Origin: Lachnospiraceae bacterium
Lineage (GTDB): Bacteria > Bacillota > Clostridia > Lachnospirales > Lachnospiraceae
Direction: 5' to 3'
Length of the DNA stretch: 64,000 nucleotides
Assembly (NCBI GenBank): GCA_017624835.1
Contig: JAGAMG010000007.1
Location: forward strand, 1 to 64,000
Shown here: in pieces, positions 25,619 to 33,854 of the stretch
Position numbering within the stretch: the first letter of the stretch is position 1
Layout of the letters: the number at the start of each line of letters is the position of its first letter
Notes under the pieces: generated by a model
The model's database searches: none
Seen by the model: only the letters and a program-made list of their open reading frames with translations
What the model was told of the DNA's origin: nothing
Made by a program: the position numbers and the translations under genes

Positions 25619-25633
25619 CAACTTTCTAAAATA

Positions 25634-25671
25634 GAAAAGGACAACTACAAACGTAATTGTCCTTTTTGTTC
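25634..25671 (-). terminator. Terminator of the ylxM-rplS operon
   Basis: Arms AAAAGGACAA and TTGTCCTTTT form a stem with an AT-rich loop, followed by a T-rich stretch, about 20 bases after the rplS stop. Confidence 0.75.
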
Positions 25672-25691
25672 GTTGTGTTATCCGGGTTAAA

Positions 25692-26039
25692 TTATTTTAC
25701 TAACTCTTTAACCTTTGCCTTCTTACCTACGCGGTCTCTTAAGTAGTTCAATTTAGCACGTCTTACCTTACCTCTTCTAACTACTTCAATCTTCTCTACG
25801 TTAGGAGAATGTAAAGGCCAGGTCTTCTCAACACCGATACCGTTAGAATTCTTTCTTACAGTAAAGGTTTCTCTGTTGCTTCCGCCCTGTCTCTTAATTA
25901 CAACGCCTTCGAATACCTGAATTCTTTCACGGTTACCTTCTTTGATTTTACCGTAAACCTTAACGGTATCACCAACGTTGAACTCTGCAACTTCTGCTTT
26001 TAACTGTTCTGCTTCGATTTCCTTAATAATGTTACTCAT
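25692..26039 (-). CDS. rplS: 50S ribosomal protein L19
   Basis: A 115-residue ribosomal protein at the 30S-50S interface. Typical segments are [31 protein letters not shown] and [21 protein letters not shown]. Length is normal. It is the last gene of the rpsP-khpA-rimM-trmD-rplS series, with GGAGG before the ATG. Confidence 0.98.
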   Translation of the reverse strand: MSNIIKEIEAEQLKAEVAEFNVGDTVKVYGKIKEGNRERIQVFEGVVIKRQGGSNRETFTVRKNSNGIGVEKTWPLHSPNVEKIEVVRRGKVRRAKLNYLRDRVGKKAKVKELVK

Positions 26040-26081
26040 AGTGAGCCTCCTTCATAAAATGGATGTTCTTAATACCTTAGG

Positions 26082-27542
26082 TTATACCCTGTAACAGAGG
26101 ACCATCTCGTTTTCACAACATTCAAATATTACCACAGTTGCGCCTGCAATGCAAGCATTATTTTCAATATTTTCGTTCCAACCACCAGATATTATTTTTT
26201 GCAAATATAATCCCAGGCTTTCCTGCAATTCTCTGGAAATTTCATTTTCTACAATCACATGACCATAGGGAATATATCCCCACTCCCTATGTCGATTAAT
26301 CATATACGCCTCTAAGGATTTCCCTATACCTGTTCCCCGATAAGCTTCCTCCACATAAAGAAGTCCCAAACTGCCTTCCGCATGCTCTCCTACAAAGCCA
26401 ACCAATTGCCCTTCTACAAAGGCACCATACATTACCCCTGCAAGAATACGTTCCTTCATGTATTCAGCACTTTCATTTTGATAATGCTCCTGCACATAGG
26501 AAAGGTGCTCCAATGTAAGCTGCCGAATATCCTTATGTTTTACAGAAAGGGGTTCTCTTTGGGTATAACAAATTTGAAAACACTCATGTAATACCTGACA
26601 TTGAAATCTGCTGCAAATCAAATCATTCATAAAGCCCTGTGAGGTGGTAAACAGCTGCACATCATTCGGCACTAATGTAAGAAGCTGCTCCCCCATTTCC
26701 CGATTTTCCACAGTTATCATACAAACCTTACTGTCCCTGTCATACACCAATACATTCTTTCCCTTTTCATATAAAATTTCGCCCTTTCCCCGGGAAAGAC
26801 TTTCCATAATATGAATATTGTTTCGTTTATCCTTGGACAGACGCTTGATAAGTTGTTCCTTCTGTATATATTTTTTATACAAATCCGGTCTACGCTCTTT
26901 GGTACGCTTCTTTGCCTGTTCCAGACGCCACTCCACTATTTTTCCATGATTTCCGGAAAGTAATACCTCCGGCACTCTTTTTCCATGCCACTCTTCCGGT
27001 CTGGAATACTGGGGATATTCCAGCAAATCATTGTGAAAGCTTTCCGTCTCTGCTGAAACCTCATTATGCAACACCTCCGGCACCAATCTTGAAATGGCAT
27101 CTATCATTACCATGGCAGGCAATTCTCCACCTGTAAGCACATAATCTCCGATGGAAACATAATCTGTTACAGTTTCCTCCAAAACCCGTTCATCAATGCC
27201 TTCATAATGTCCACACAAAAATATCAGTTCCTCTTCCCTTGCAAGCTCTGCCGCCAGCTTCTGGTTAAAGGTTTGTCCCTGGGGTGTAACATAAATGGTA
27301 CGAACCTTTTTGCCTTCTGTAATTGCCTTCCATGCATCAAAAACAGGCTGTGCCTGCATTAACATCCCTGCACCGCCACCATAGGTATAATCATCCACCT
27401 TACCATGCTTATCCGTGGTATAGTCTCGAATATTTACCGCATCTATGGAAATAATATTTTTCTCTACTGCCCGTCCGATAATACTGGTATTTAAGCCCTG
27501 CATTACCATTTCCGGAAACAATGTTAAAATGTGAAATTTCAT
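26082..27542 (-). CDS. trmD: TrmD tRNA (guanine37-N1)-methyltransferase fused to a GNAT domain
   Basis: A 486-residue fusion. Residues 1-240 are a full TrmD, which makes m1G37 to prevent +1 frameshifts. It shows YGGGAGM (54-60), the knot motifs LCGHYEGIDERV (109-120) and SIGDYVLTGGELPAM (130-144), and DLLEYPQYSRP (172-182). TrmD alone normally ends here. Without a stop the frame continues into a GNAT acetyltransferase (about 245-450) with the acetyl-CoA loop YRGTGIGKSL (401-410). The last 35 residues look out of frame: one base over, GNAT-like AKNNIWWLERKY ends at 26164, suggesting a one-base loss near 26205. The gene is in its normal place between rimM and rplS. Confidence 0.9.
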   Translation of the reverse strand: MKFHILTLFPEMVMQGLNTSIIGRAVEKNIISIDAVNIRDYTTDKHGKVDDYTYGGGAGMLMQAQPVFDAWKAITEGKKVRTIYVTPQGQTFNQKLAAELAREEELIFLCGHYEGIDERVLEETVTDYVSIGDYVLTGGELPAMVMIDAISRLVPEVLHNEVSAETESFHNDLLEYPQYSRPEEWHGKRVPEVLLSGNHGKIVEWRLEQAKKRTKERRPDLYKKYIQKEQLIKRLSKDKRNNIHIMESLSRGKGEILYEKGKNVLVYDRDSKVCMITVENREMGEQLLTLVPNDVQLFTTSQGFMNDLICSRFQCQVLHECFQICYTQREPLSVKHKDIRQLTLEHLSYVQEHYQNESAEYMKERILAGVMYGAFVEGQLVGFVGEHAEGSLGLLYVEEAYRGTGIGKSLEAYMINRHREWGYIPYGHVIVENEISRELQESLGLYLQKIISGGWNENIENNACIAGATVVIFECCENEMVLCYRV

Positions 27543-27588
27543 GCTTCTATTTTCCTTCTGACAACCTCAACTCCGTGTTTTGACCGCC

Positions 27589-28098
27589 TTAGTCAAGTAA
27601 TCCCTCTAAAATATGAATCTGAATATAACCTTCTTCCACATCCACTTTTAAAACACACTGTTTAATTGCAGGCAGAAGAAGCTCCCTGCCGTCATTCATA
27701 TCAATCACATATACATCATTAGCTCCGGTTTCCATAACCTCACGCAATACACCGATTTCTTCACCGTCCTCATTCTGAACCTTAAGTCCCATTAAATCAG
27801 CTATAAAATATTCATCACGGCTTAAACGCACTGCATTTTTTCGGGTTACATAGAGACTTTTTTGTCTGTATTTTTCTACATCATTTATATTATCGATTCC
27901 CTTGAATTTTATAATTACAAACTGCTTAAAGAATTTAACACTTTCGATTTCCAAGGTAATCTGTTCTTTTCCCGTATCAAGAATTACTTCCTTTAATCTC
28001 TTAAATCGTCTTGCATCATCGGTAGTAGGAAAAACCTTAACTTCTCCACGTACCCCATGTGTGGAAGTAATTACACCAACCTGAAAAATATCTTCCAT
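27589..28098 (-). CDS. rimM: Ribosome maturation factor RimM
   Basis: A 169-residue 16S rRNA-processing factor that helps assemble the 30S head. The N-terminal beta-barrel starts [20 protein letters not shown], and the PRC-barrel domain includes [13 protein letters not shown] and ANDVYVI. Length and position between khpA and trmD are standard. Confidence 0.96.
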   Translation of the reverse strand: MEDIFQVGVITSTHGVRGEVKVFPTTDDARRFKRLKEVILDTGKEQITLEIESVKFFKQFVIIKFKGIDNINDVEKYRQKSLYVTRKNAVRLSRDEYFIADLMGLKVQNEDGEEIGVLREVMETGANDVYVIDMNDGRELLLPAIKQCVLKVDVEEGYIQIHILEGLLD

Positions 28099-28175
28099 TC
28101 CTTACCTAAACCTTTCTTACGCTGATACAAAAGTGGAGAAACACGCCCTGCATGCTTCTCCGCTTTTTAATAGTC

Positions 28176-28403
28176 TTAAACAATTTCTACATCAACTCTT
28201 GTATTGTCTTTGGATGATGCTGCCTTAACAACAGAGCGGATTGCCTTCGCAATTCTTCCCTGCTTACCGATAACCTTACCCATATCAGATGCAGCAACAT
28301 GAAGTTCGATGACGGTTGTTTTTCCTTCCGTCTTCTCAGTTACAACTACTTCATCCGGATTATCAACAAGTGCCTTTGCGACTACTTCTACTAATTCCTT
28401 CAT
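28176..28403 (-). CDS. khpA: KH-domain RNA-binding protein KhpA
   Basis: A 75-residue single KH-domain protein with the GxxG loop GKQG (46-49) in MGKVIGKQGRIAKAIRSVV. KhpA partners with Jag/KhpB to bind mRNAs that govern cell division and shape in Gram-positive bacteria. It sits between rpsP and rimM as usual, with GGAGGTGG before the ATG. Confidence 0.95.
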   Translation of the reverse strand: MKELVEVVAKALVDNPDEVVVTEKTEGKTTVIELHVAASDMGKVIGKQGRIAKAIRSVVKAASSKDNTRVDVEIV

Positions 28404-28427
28404 AATCCACCTCCAAAGATTAGATTA

Positions 28428-28673
28428 TTATTTCTCAATACCTGCAACCTTGAAAAGCTTTGCAACCTGCTCGGTAGGCTGAGCACCATTTGCCAACCAC
28501 TTCTTAGCAAGCTCCTCATCAATCTTGAAAGTACTGGGATCGGTAGTAGGATCATAGGTGCCGATTTCTTCGATAAATCTACCATCTCTAGGGGAACGAG
28601 AATCTGCTACGATGATTCTGTAGAAAGGTGCCTTCTTCTGTCCCATTCTTCTTAATCTGATTTTAACTGCCAT
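28428..28673 (-). CDS. rpsP: 30S ribosomal protein S16
   Basis: An 81-residue ribosomal protein starting [20 protein letters not shown]. The start at 28673 has GGAGG eight bases upstream; an ATG five codons earlier overlaps that site and lacks family similarity. It follows ffh in the conserved operon. Confidence 0.98.
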   Translation of the reverse strand: MAVKIRLRRMGQKKAPFYRIIVADSRSPRDGRFIEEIGTYDPTTDPSTFKIDEELAKKWLANGAQPTEQVAKLFKVAGIEK

Positions 28674-28783
28674 TGTTTTTTCCTCCATAAATGTTTATAT
28701 GTTTTATTTATCTATGATAAGAACTTACTAACTGTTTCTCAGCCAAAGTCCATATCTACAAAGTAATTGGGGAAATCTTCCTT

Positions 28784-30154
28784 TTAAAAAGGAAATCTTC
28801 CACCACCCATGCCCGGAAATCCCCCAAACATGCCACGGCCTCTCTTACCTCCGCCGCCGAACTGCTTCATCATTTTCTGACTCTGCTCGAATTGCTTAAT
28901 AAAACGGTTAACCACTGCAATATCCACACCGGCACCCTTTGCAATACGATGCTTTCTCTTAGGATTTAAAAGCTTGGGATTTCTTCTTTCCTCAATGGTC
29001 ATGGAAAGCACAATTGCTTCCATATGCTTTAACTGCTTTTCATCTATCATGGATTCCAAATCTCCCGCCTTAATTCCCATTCCGGGAAGCATACTCAGGA
29101 TACTGGATAAACCACCCATATTACGCATCTGCTTCATGCTCTCCAGGTAATCCTCAAAATCGAATTTACCCTTTTTCATGCGCCCTGCCATTTCACGGCT
29201 CTTATCTTCATCCAGGTCAATGCTCGCCTGCGCCTTATCAATCAGGGAAAGCACATCACCCATACCTAAGATTCTGCTTGCCATACGGTCAGGATAAAAC
29301 TGCTCCATATCGGAAAGTTTCTCACCCATACCTACAAACAAAATAGGCTTCCCTGTTACTGCTTTAATAGAAAGCGCTGCACCACCTCGGGTATCACCAT
29401 CCATCTTAGAAAGTACAACACCGTCAATGCCAACCTTTTCATCAAATTCCTTGGCTACATTTACAGCATCCTGACCGGTCATGGCATCCACTACCAAAAG
29501 TGTCTGATGCACTGCAACATTTGCTTTAATCTCCTGAAGCTCCTGCATCATATCCTCATCAATATGAAGACGTCCCGCAGTATCCAGAATTACCACATTA
29601 TGGCCATTCTTTTCTGCATAAGCAATTGCTTCCTTTGCAATCTCTACAGGCTTGTGGTCGGTTCCCAATGAGAATACATCCACCTCCTGCTTCTGACCAT
29701 TTATCTTTAACTGTTCAATAGCTGCAGGTCTGTAAATATCACAGGCAACCAATAAGGACTTCTTACCTTTTAATTTCAGTTTTCCGGCAATCTAGGCAGT
29801 TGCAGTAGTTTTACCTGCACCCTGAAGACCTGCCATCATAATCACAGTAATGGCTTTACCGGGCTGCATGGCAATCTCGGTAGTCTCACTTCCCATAAGG
29901 GCTATCATTTCTTCATTAACAATCTTGATAACCATCTGTCCGGGATTCAGTCCGTTCATAACGTCCTGACCGATTGCTCTTTCCTCTACAGCTTTCACAA
30001 ACTGTTTTACAACCTTAAAGTTTACATCCGCCTCAAGGAGCGCCATCTTTACTTCCTTCAGCGCAGCCTTTACATCTTCCTCTGTAAGACGGCCTTTGCT
30101 TCTTAAATTTTTAAATACATTTTGCAGTTTATCTGTTAAACTCTCAAATGCCAT
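28784..30154 (-). pseudogene. ffh: Signal recognition particle protein Ffh with in-frame amber codon
   Basis: The 457-codon frame encodes a full SRP54: N domain, G domain with GLQGAGKTT (P-loop), DTAGRLHIDE and TKMDGDTRGG-like motifs, and a Met-rich M domain ending GMFGGFPGMGGGRFPF. Ffh binds signal peptides and 4.5S RNA and docks on FtsY. Codon 121 is TAG (29794-29792), inside the region that normally reads KTTTxAKxAGKLK right after the P-loop, where a Lys codon (AAG) is expected. The frame is otherwise intact. As Ffh is usually essential, this is either a sequencing or assembly error, a suppressed nonsense codon, or a damaged copy. It lies downstream of ylxM and upstream of rpsP. Confidence 0.9.
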
Positions 30155-30165
30155 TTATTGCTCCT

Positions 30166-30501
30166 CTACCATTCCTTCATAAGCTCCTGAGAAAGCTCTC
30201 TGATACGCTGCATGCGGCTGTTTTGACTATCCAGCTCGGTCAGCTTTTCGATTTCCTTAATCTTTTCCCTGGCACCCATGAACTTTTCTACCAGATGCAG
30301 CTTGCTTTCATACTCCTGCAGAATACGGTCACATCGTTTTATCAAATCATGAACACCCTGTCTGCTGATTCCGTGGGCCTCGCCAATCTCACTGAGAGAC
30401 ATATCATTGTACACCGCATCCTCGTATATACTCTGCTGATGTGCTGTCAGTAACTCTCCATAAAAATCATATAAAAGAGCCTGTTCAAAAATCCTTTCCA
30501 T
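30166..30501 (-). CDS. ylxM: YlxM/p13-like SRP-associated helix-turn-helix protein
   Basis: A 111-residue protein with a sigma-70 region-4-like helix-turn-helix ([20 protein letters not shown]). YlxM proteins bind the SRP RNA/Ffh complex and are encoded just ahead of ffh in Firmicutes, as here (11 bases). No strong ribosome site is visible. A consensus promoter lies about 40 bases upstream, making this the first gene of the SRP-ribosomal operon. Confidence 0.92.
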   Translation of the reverse strand: MERIFEQALLYDFYGELLTAHQQSIYEDAVYNDMSLSEIGEAHGISRQGVHDLIKRCDRILQEYESKLHLVEKFMGAREKIKEIEKLTELDSQNSRMQRIRELSQELMKEW

Positions 30502-30540
30502 AGTTCTTCCACTACTTCTTTCTATTTTTGCACCTTATGT

Positions 30541-30569
30541 ATCATACTATATAGATTTTAGGCTGTCAA
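30541..30569 (-). promoter_or_regulatory. Promoter of the ylxM-ffh-rpsP-rplS operon, inside an inverted repeat
   Basis: On the minus strand TTGACA (30569-30564) and TATGAT (30546-30541) are spaced by 17 bases. The -35 lies in the second arm of a perfect 10-base inverted repeat (GGCTGTCAAG ... CTTGACAGCC) that may also act as the terminator of the upstream yitT-like gene. Confidence 0.7.
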
Positions 30570-30595
30570 GTAAAAATTCTTGACAGCCGTATTTT

Positions 30596-31450
30596 TTACA
30601 ATTTCTCACTAAAATAGCTCTTATACCCTTCCCCGTAAATCTCCGTAGCACTTGTTACAATCATGAATGACAACGGGTCTTCCTGCTTTACCACATCCTC
30701 CGTCTTGGGTGCAAGGGGTTTTTTCACCACACACATAATGACCTGTTTCTCTTTGCCGCTATAAGCACCGCTTCCCTTCACATAGGTTACTCCCAAATCC
30801 AATTCCTCCAGAAGTCTCCCGGCAATCTCTTCGGCCCGGTCACTGATAATGTAAATCAGTTTTGCACCATCCCGTCCATATAATACCAAATCCAAAAGCA
30901 TGGAGGTTATAAAAACTACCATTCCTGCATACAGTGCTCTGTCCACGTCACGAAATATAAAAGCCGCCAAGGTAACAATTACGGCATCCATCACCATAAA
31001 TAAAGAACCGGTTTTCATATGTGGATATTTTAATCGCAAAACCTTTACAATAATATCCATTCCACCGGTAGTCGCACCTGATTTAAAAACCCATCCCATG
31101 CCCAATGCCATTAAAGCACTTCCTGATAAAGTTGCAAGCAGAGGATCTGTAGTAAGAGCTCCTACGGGCTCCAGGCTATTGGTAACAACAGAAGTTATCA
31201 CAATACAATATATAGTTGAAACAATAAATTTTACTCCAAATTTCCATGCTCCCAACAGAATAATGGGAATATTCAAAATCAATATCCAGGTACCCGTTTC
31301 CACATTTGTCAATCGGTTTAAAATAATGGAAATACCGGTTACACCACCGGGCGCCAGCGAATTAGGGTCTAAAAACAGACTGATTCCCGACGCATATATC
31401 ACTGCAGCAATGGTAATTACTATATACTTTTTAACTGTTGTTCCAGACAT
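30596..31450 (-). CDS. YitT-family membrane protein (DUF161/DUF2179)
   Basis: A 284-residue protein. Five to six membrane spans lie in the first 175 residues, with the family signature ISLFLDPNSLAPGGVTGISII. A cytoplasmic DUF2179 domain follows (about 215-284, GVTYVKGSGAYSGKEKQVIMCVV). Members are thought to be transporters, but substrates are mostly unknown. The ATG at 31450 is used; AGAGG lies upstream. Confidence 0.9.
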   Translation of the reverse strand: MSGTTVKKYIVITIAAVIYASGISLFLDPNSLAPGGVTGISIILNRLTNVETGTWILILNIPIILLGAWKFGVKFIVSTIYCIVITSVVTNSLEPVGALTTDPLLATLSGSALMALGMGWVFKSGATTGGMDIIVKVLRLKYPHMKTGSLFMVMDAVIVTLAAFIFRDVDRALYAGMVVFITSMLLDLVLYGRDGAKLIYIISDRAEEIAGRLLEELDLGVTYVKGSGAYSGKEKQVIMCVVKKPLAPKTEDVVKQEDPLSFMIVTSATEIYGEGYKSYFSEKL

Positions 31451-31501
31451 CACTTACCTCTTTTCCCAAATTTCTTTTTTGACCTACCTTTATTATTTCC
31501 T

Positions 31502-31537
31502 AAAAAAATCCGCATATGATTTCATATGCGGATTTTA
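31502..31537 (-). terminator. Terminator of the rnc-smc-ftsY-ilvA run
   Basis: Arms AAAATCCGCATATGA and TCATATGCGGATTTT form a 15-bp perfect stem followed by Ts on the minus strand, 36 bases beyond the ilvA stop. Confidence 0.85.
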
Positions 31538-31573
31538 TCAGCGAATAGCTTCACTTCTTTTCAAATTAACATA

Positions 31574-32809
31574 TTAAATATTAGTACGCACTACCTTAGG
31601 CTGATAGCCTTCCTTTTCCAACGCATCCATTATCTGGTGCTTGTGCTCCGTACCAAAAGCCTCCAAAGTAATGCGAAGCTCCACTGCTGCACTGCGGTTG
31701 ATGGAAACAAACTGGTTGTGTTCCAGCTTAATAACATTACCGTTTACTCCTGCAATAATACCGGATACTCTGCAAAGCTCACCCGGCTTATCAGGAAGCA
31801 ATACGGATACGGTAAAAATTCTATCTCTGAAAATCAAGCCCTGCTGCACTACGGAGGACATGGTAATCACATCCATATTACCACCACTTAAGATGGATAC
31901 CACCTTTTTATCCTTCACATTTAAGTGCTTTAATGCTGCCACTGCAAGGAGACCGGAATTTTCCACTACCATCTTGTGATTTTCTACCATATCCAAGAAT
32001 GCTACTACCAATTCTTCATCCTCAATGGCAATGATATCATCCAAATTCTGCTGAATATAGGGGAACAGCTTACTTCCGGGAGTCTTTACGGCAGTACCGT
32101 CTGCAATGGTATTTACCTTAGGAAGAGTGGTTACCTCTCCCTTCTTCAAGGATTCCTGCATACAGTTTGCGCCCGCAGGCTCCACACCGATTACTCTAAT
32201 TTTAGGATTTAACAATTTGGCTAAAGTAGAAACACCGGTAGCCAGTCCGCCTCCGCCAATGGGAACCAATATGTAATCCACCAAAGGAAGCTCCTTAACA
32301 ATTTCCATGGCAATGCTGCCCTGCCCGGTTGCTACTCTCAAATCGTCAAAGGGATGAATAAAGGTATACCCTTTCTCCTCTGCCAATTCATAAGCCTTTG
32401 CACATGCTTCATCATACACATCACCGTACAATACCACTTCTGCACCATAGCTCTTAGTACGATTTACCTTCATTAAAGGCGTTGTGGTGGGCATTACAAT
32501 AACAGCCTTTGCGCCATAGCATTTTGCCGCATAAGCAACCCCCTGTGCATGATTTCCGGCAGATGCAGTAATCAGACCTTTTGCACGCTCCTCTTCCGTA
32601 AGAGTACTGATGGTATAATAGGCACCACGCAGCTTATACGCTCCGGTAAGCTGCATATTTTCCGGCTTTAAATACACCTTATTGCCTGTCTGAGCACTAA
32701 AATAATCACTGTAAATCAGCTTTGTCTCCAGGGTTACTTTTTTTACCGCTTCGCTGGCTTCCTCAAATTTTTCCAATGTTAGCATTTTATCTTCCATCTT
32801 AATAACCAT
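31574..32809 (-). CDS. ilvA: Threonine ammonia-lyase with C-terminal ACT domain
   Basis: A 411-residue PLP enzyme deaminating threonine to 2-oxobutanoate. The PLP lysine lies in QLTGAYKLRGA (K59), the phosphate-binding loop in SAGNHAQGVA, and GGGGLATG is the cofactor glycine loop. A single ACT domain (about 330-411, FTVSVLLPDKPGELCRV) fits the short IlvA class, regulated differently from the two-domain biosynthetic enzyme. The start at 32809 has AAGGAAAGG upstream. It lies 16 bases after ftsY, so it is co-transcribed with SRP-receptor and chromosome genes; no T-box or leader is visible. Confidence 0.94.
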   Translation of the reverse strand: MVIKMEDKMLTLEKFEEASEAVKKVTLETKLIYSDYFSAQTGNKVYLKPENMQLTGAYKLRGAYYTISTLTEEERAKGLITASAGNHAQGVAYAAKCYGAKAVIVMPTTTPLMKVNRTKSYGAEVVLYGDVYDEACAKAYELAEEKGYTFIHPFDDLRVATGQGSIAMEIVKELPLVDYILVPIGGGGLATGVSTLAKLLNPKIRVIGVEPAGANCMQESLKKGEVTTLPKVNTIADGTAVKTPGSKLFPYIQQNLDDIIAIEDEELVVAFLDMVENHKMVVENSGLLAVAALKHLNVKDKKVVSILSGGNMDVITMSSVVQQGLIFRDRIFTVSVLLPDKPGELCRVSGIIAGVNGNVIKLEHNQFVSINRSAAVELRITLEAFGTEHKHQIMDALEKEGYQPKVVRTNI

Positions 32810-32825
32810 GCCTTTCCTTAATTTG

Positions 32826-33836
32826 TTATCTCTTACGAGGATATTCGTCCGCCACATTGTAGCTTTCCTTTTCCTCGTCCTTATTGCCCAAAATCACATC
32901 ATCCTCAGTCTTCACATCAAACAATGCATTCACAAATTCATCGGAATCAAACTTCTGCAAATCTTCAATGGTTTCACCTACTCCAATGTACTTTACAGGG
33001 ACATTCAACTCGGACTGAATTGCCACCGCAATACCGCCCTTTGCAGTACCATCCATTTTAGTAAGAATAATACCTGTCAGGTTTGCCACTTCTCCAAATT
33101 CCCTTGCCTGTACCAAAGCATTCTGCCCCGTTGTACCATCAAGAACAATCAGATTCTCTCTATGGGCATTGGGATATTCTCTCTCAATAATACGATTCAT
33201 TTTACGAAGCTCTTCCATCAGATTCTTCTTATTATGAAGACGTCCTGCAGTATCAATCAAAAGCACATCCACATCCCTTGCCTGTGCAGCATTCACCGCA
33301 TCATACACAATACTTGCAGGATCGGCACCTTCCTTCCCCCCAATCATGGGGACATCCGCACGCCTTGCCCACTCTGCCAATTGGTCTCCTGCCGCTGCAC
33401 GGAAGGTATCCGCCGCTGCAATCAATACCTTACGGCCACTGCTTTTAATTTTACCTGCAAGTTTTCCAACAGAAGTAGTTTTTCCTACACCATTTACGCC
33501 GATAACCATGATAACGGACTGCTCTTTCTCAAACTCGTAGGCAGTCTCGTCCACCTTCATCTGCTCCTTGATACTATCAATCAAAAGCTGCTTACACTCG
33601 GAAGGCTCCTTGATATGGCGTTCCTTTACTTCTCTTTTTAAACGCTCCACAATCTCAGTGGTAGCATTGACTCCTATATCACCCATGATAAGGATTTCTT
33701 CCAATTCCTCATAGAAATCCTCATCAATGGCAGAAAAACCGCTGAATACAGAGTCAATTCCACGAACAATATTGTTTCTGGTTTTGGAAAGTCCTTCTTT
33801 TAATCTGGCAAAAAAGCCCTTCTTTTCCTCACTCAT
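32826..33836 (-). CDS. ftsY: Signal recognition particle receptor FtsY
   Basis: A 336-residue SRP receptor GTPase that docks ribosome-SRP complexes on the membrane. A short acidic/basic A region precedes the NG domain, with P-loop GVNGVGKTT (113-121), DTAGRLHNKKNLMEEL and TKMDGTAKGG. AAGGAG precedes the ATG, 18 bases after smc. It is intact, in contrast to its partner ffh. Confidence 0.97.
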   Translation of the reverse strand: MSEEKKGFFARLKEGLSKTRNNIVRGIDSVFSGFSAIDEDFYEELEEILIMGDIGVNATTEIVERLKREVKERHIKEPSECKQLLIDSIKEQMKVDETAYEFEKEQSVIMVIGVNGVGKTTSVGKLAGKIKSSGRKVLIAAADTFRAAAGDQLAEWARRADVPMIGGKEGADPASIVYDAVNAAQARDVDVLLIDTAGRLHNKKNLMEELRKMNRIIEREYPNAHRENLIVLDGTTGQNALVQAREFGEVANLTGIILTKMDGTAKGGIAVAIQSELNVPVKYIGVGETIEDLQKFDSDEFVNALFDVKTEDDVILGNKDEEKESYNVADEYPRKR

Positions 33837-33854
33837 ATTCTGCTCCTTTTCCTT

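Noticed and set aside
29792..29794. Amber codon reassignment (for example pyrrolysine) as the reason for TAG in ffh
   Set aside because: Several genes here end normally at TAG, and the expected residue is an ordinary Lys, so recoding is much less likely than error or mutation.
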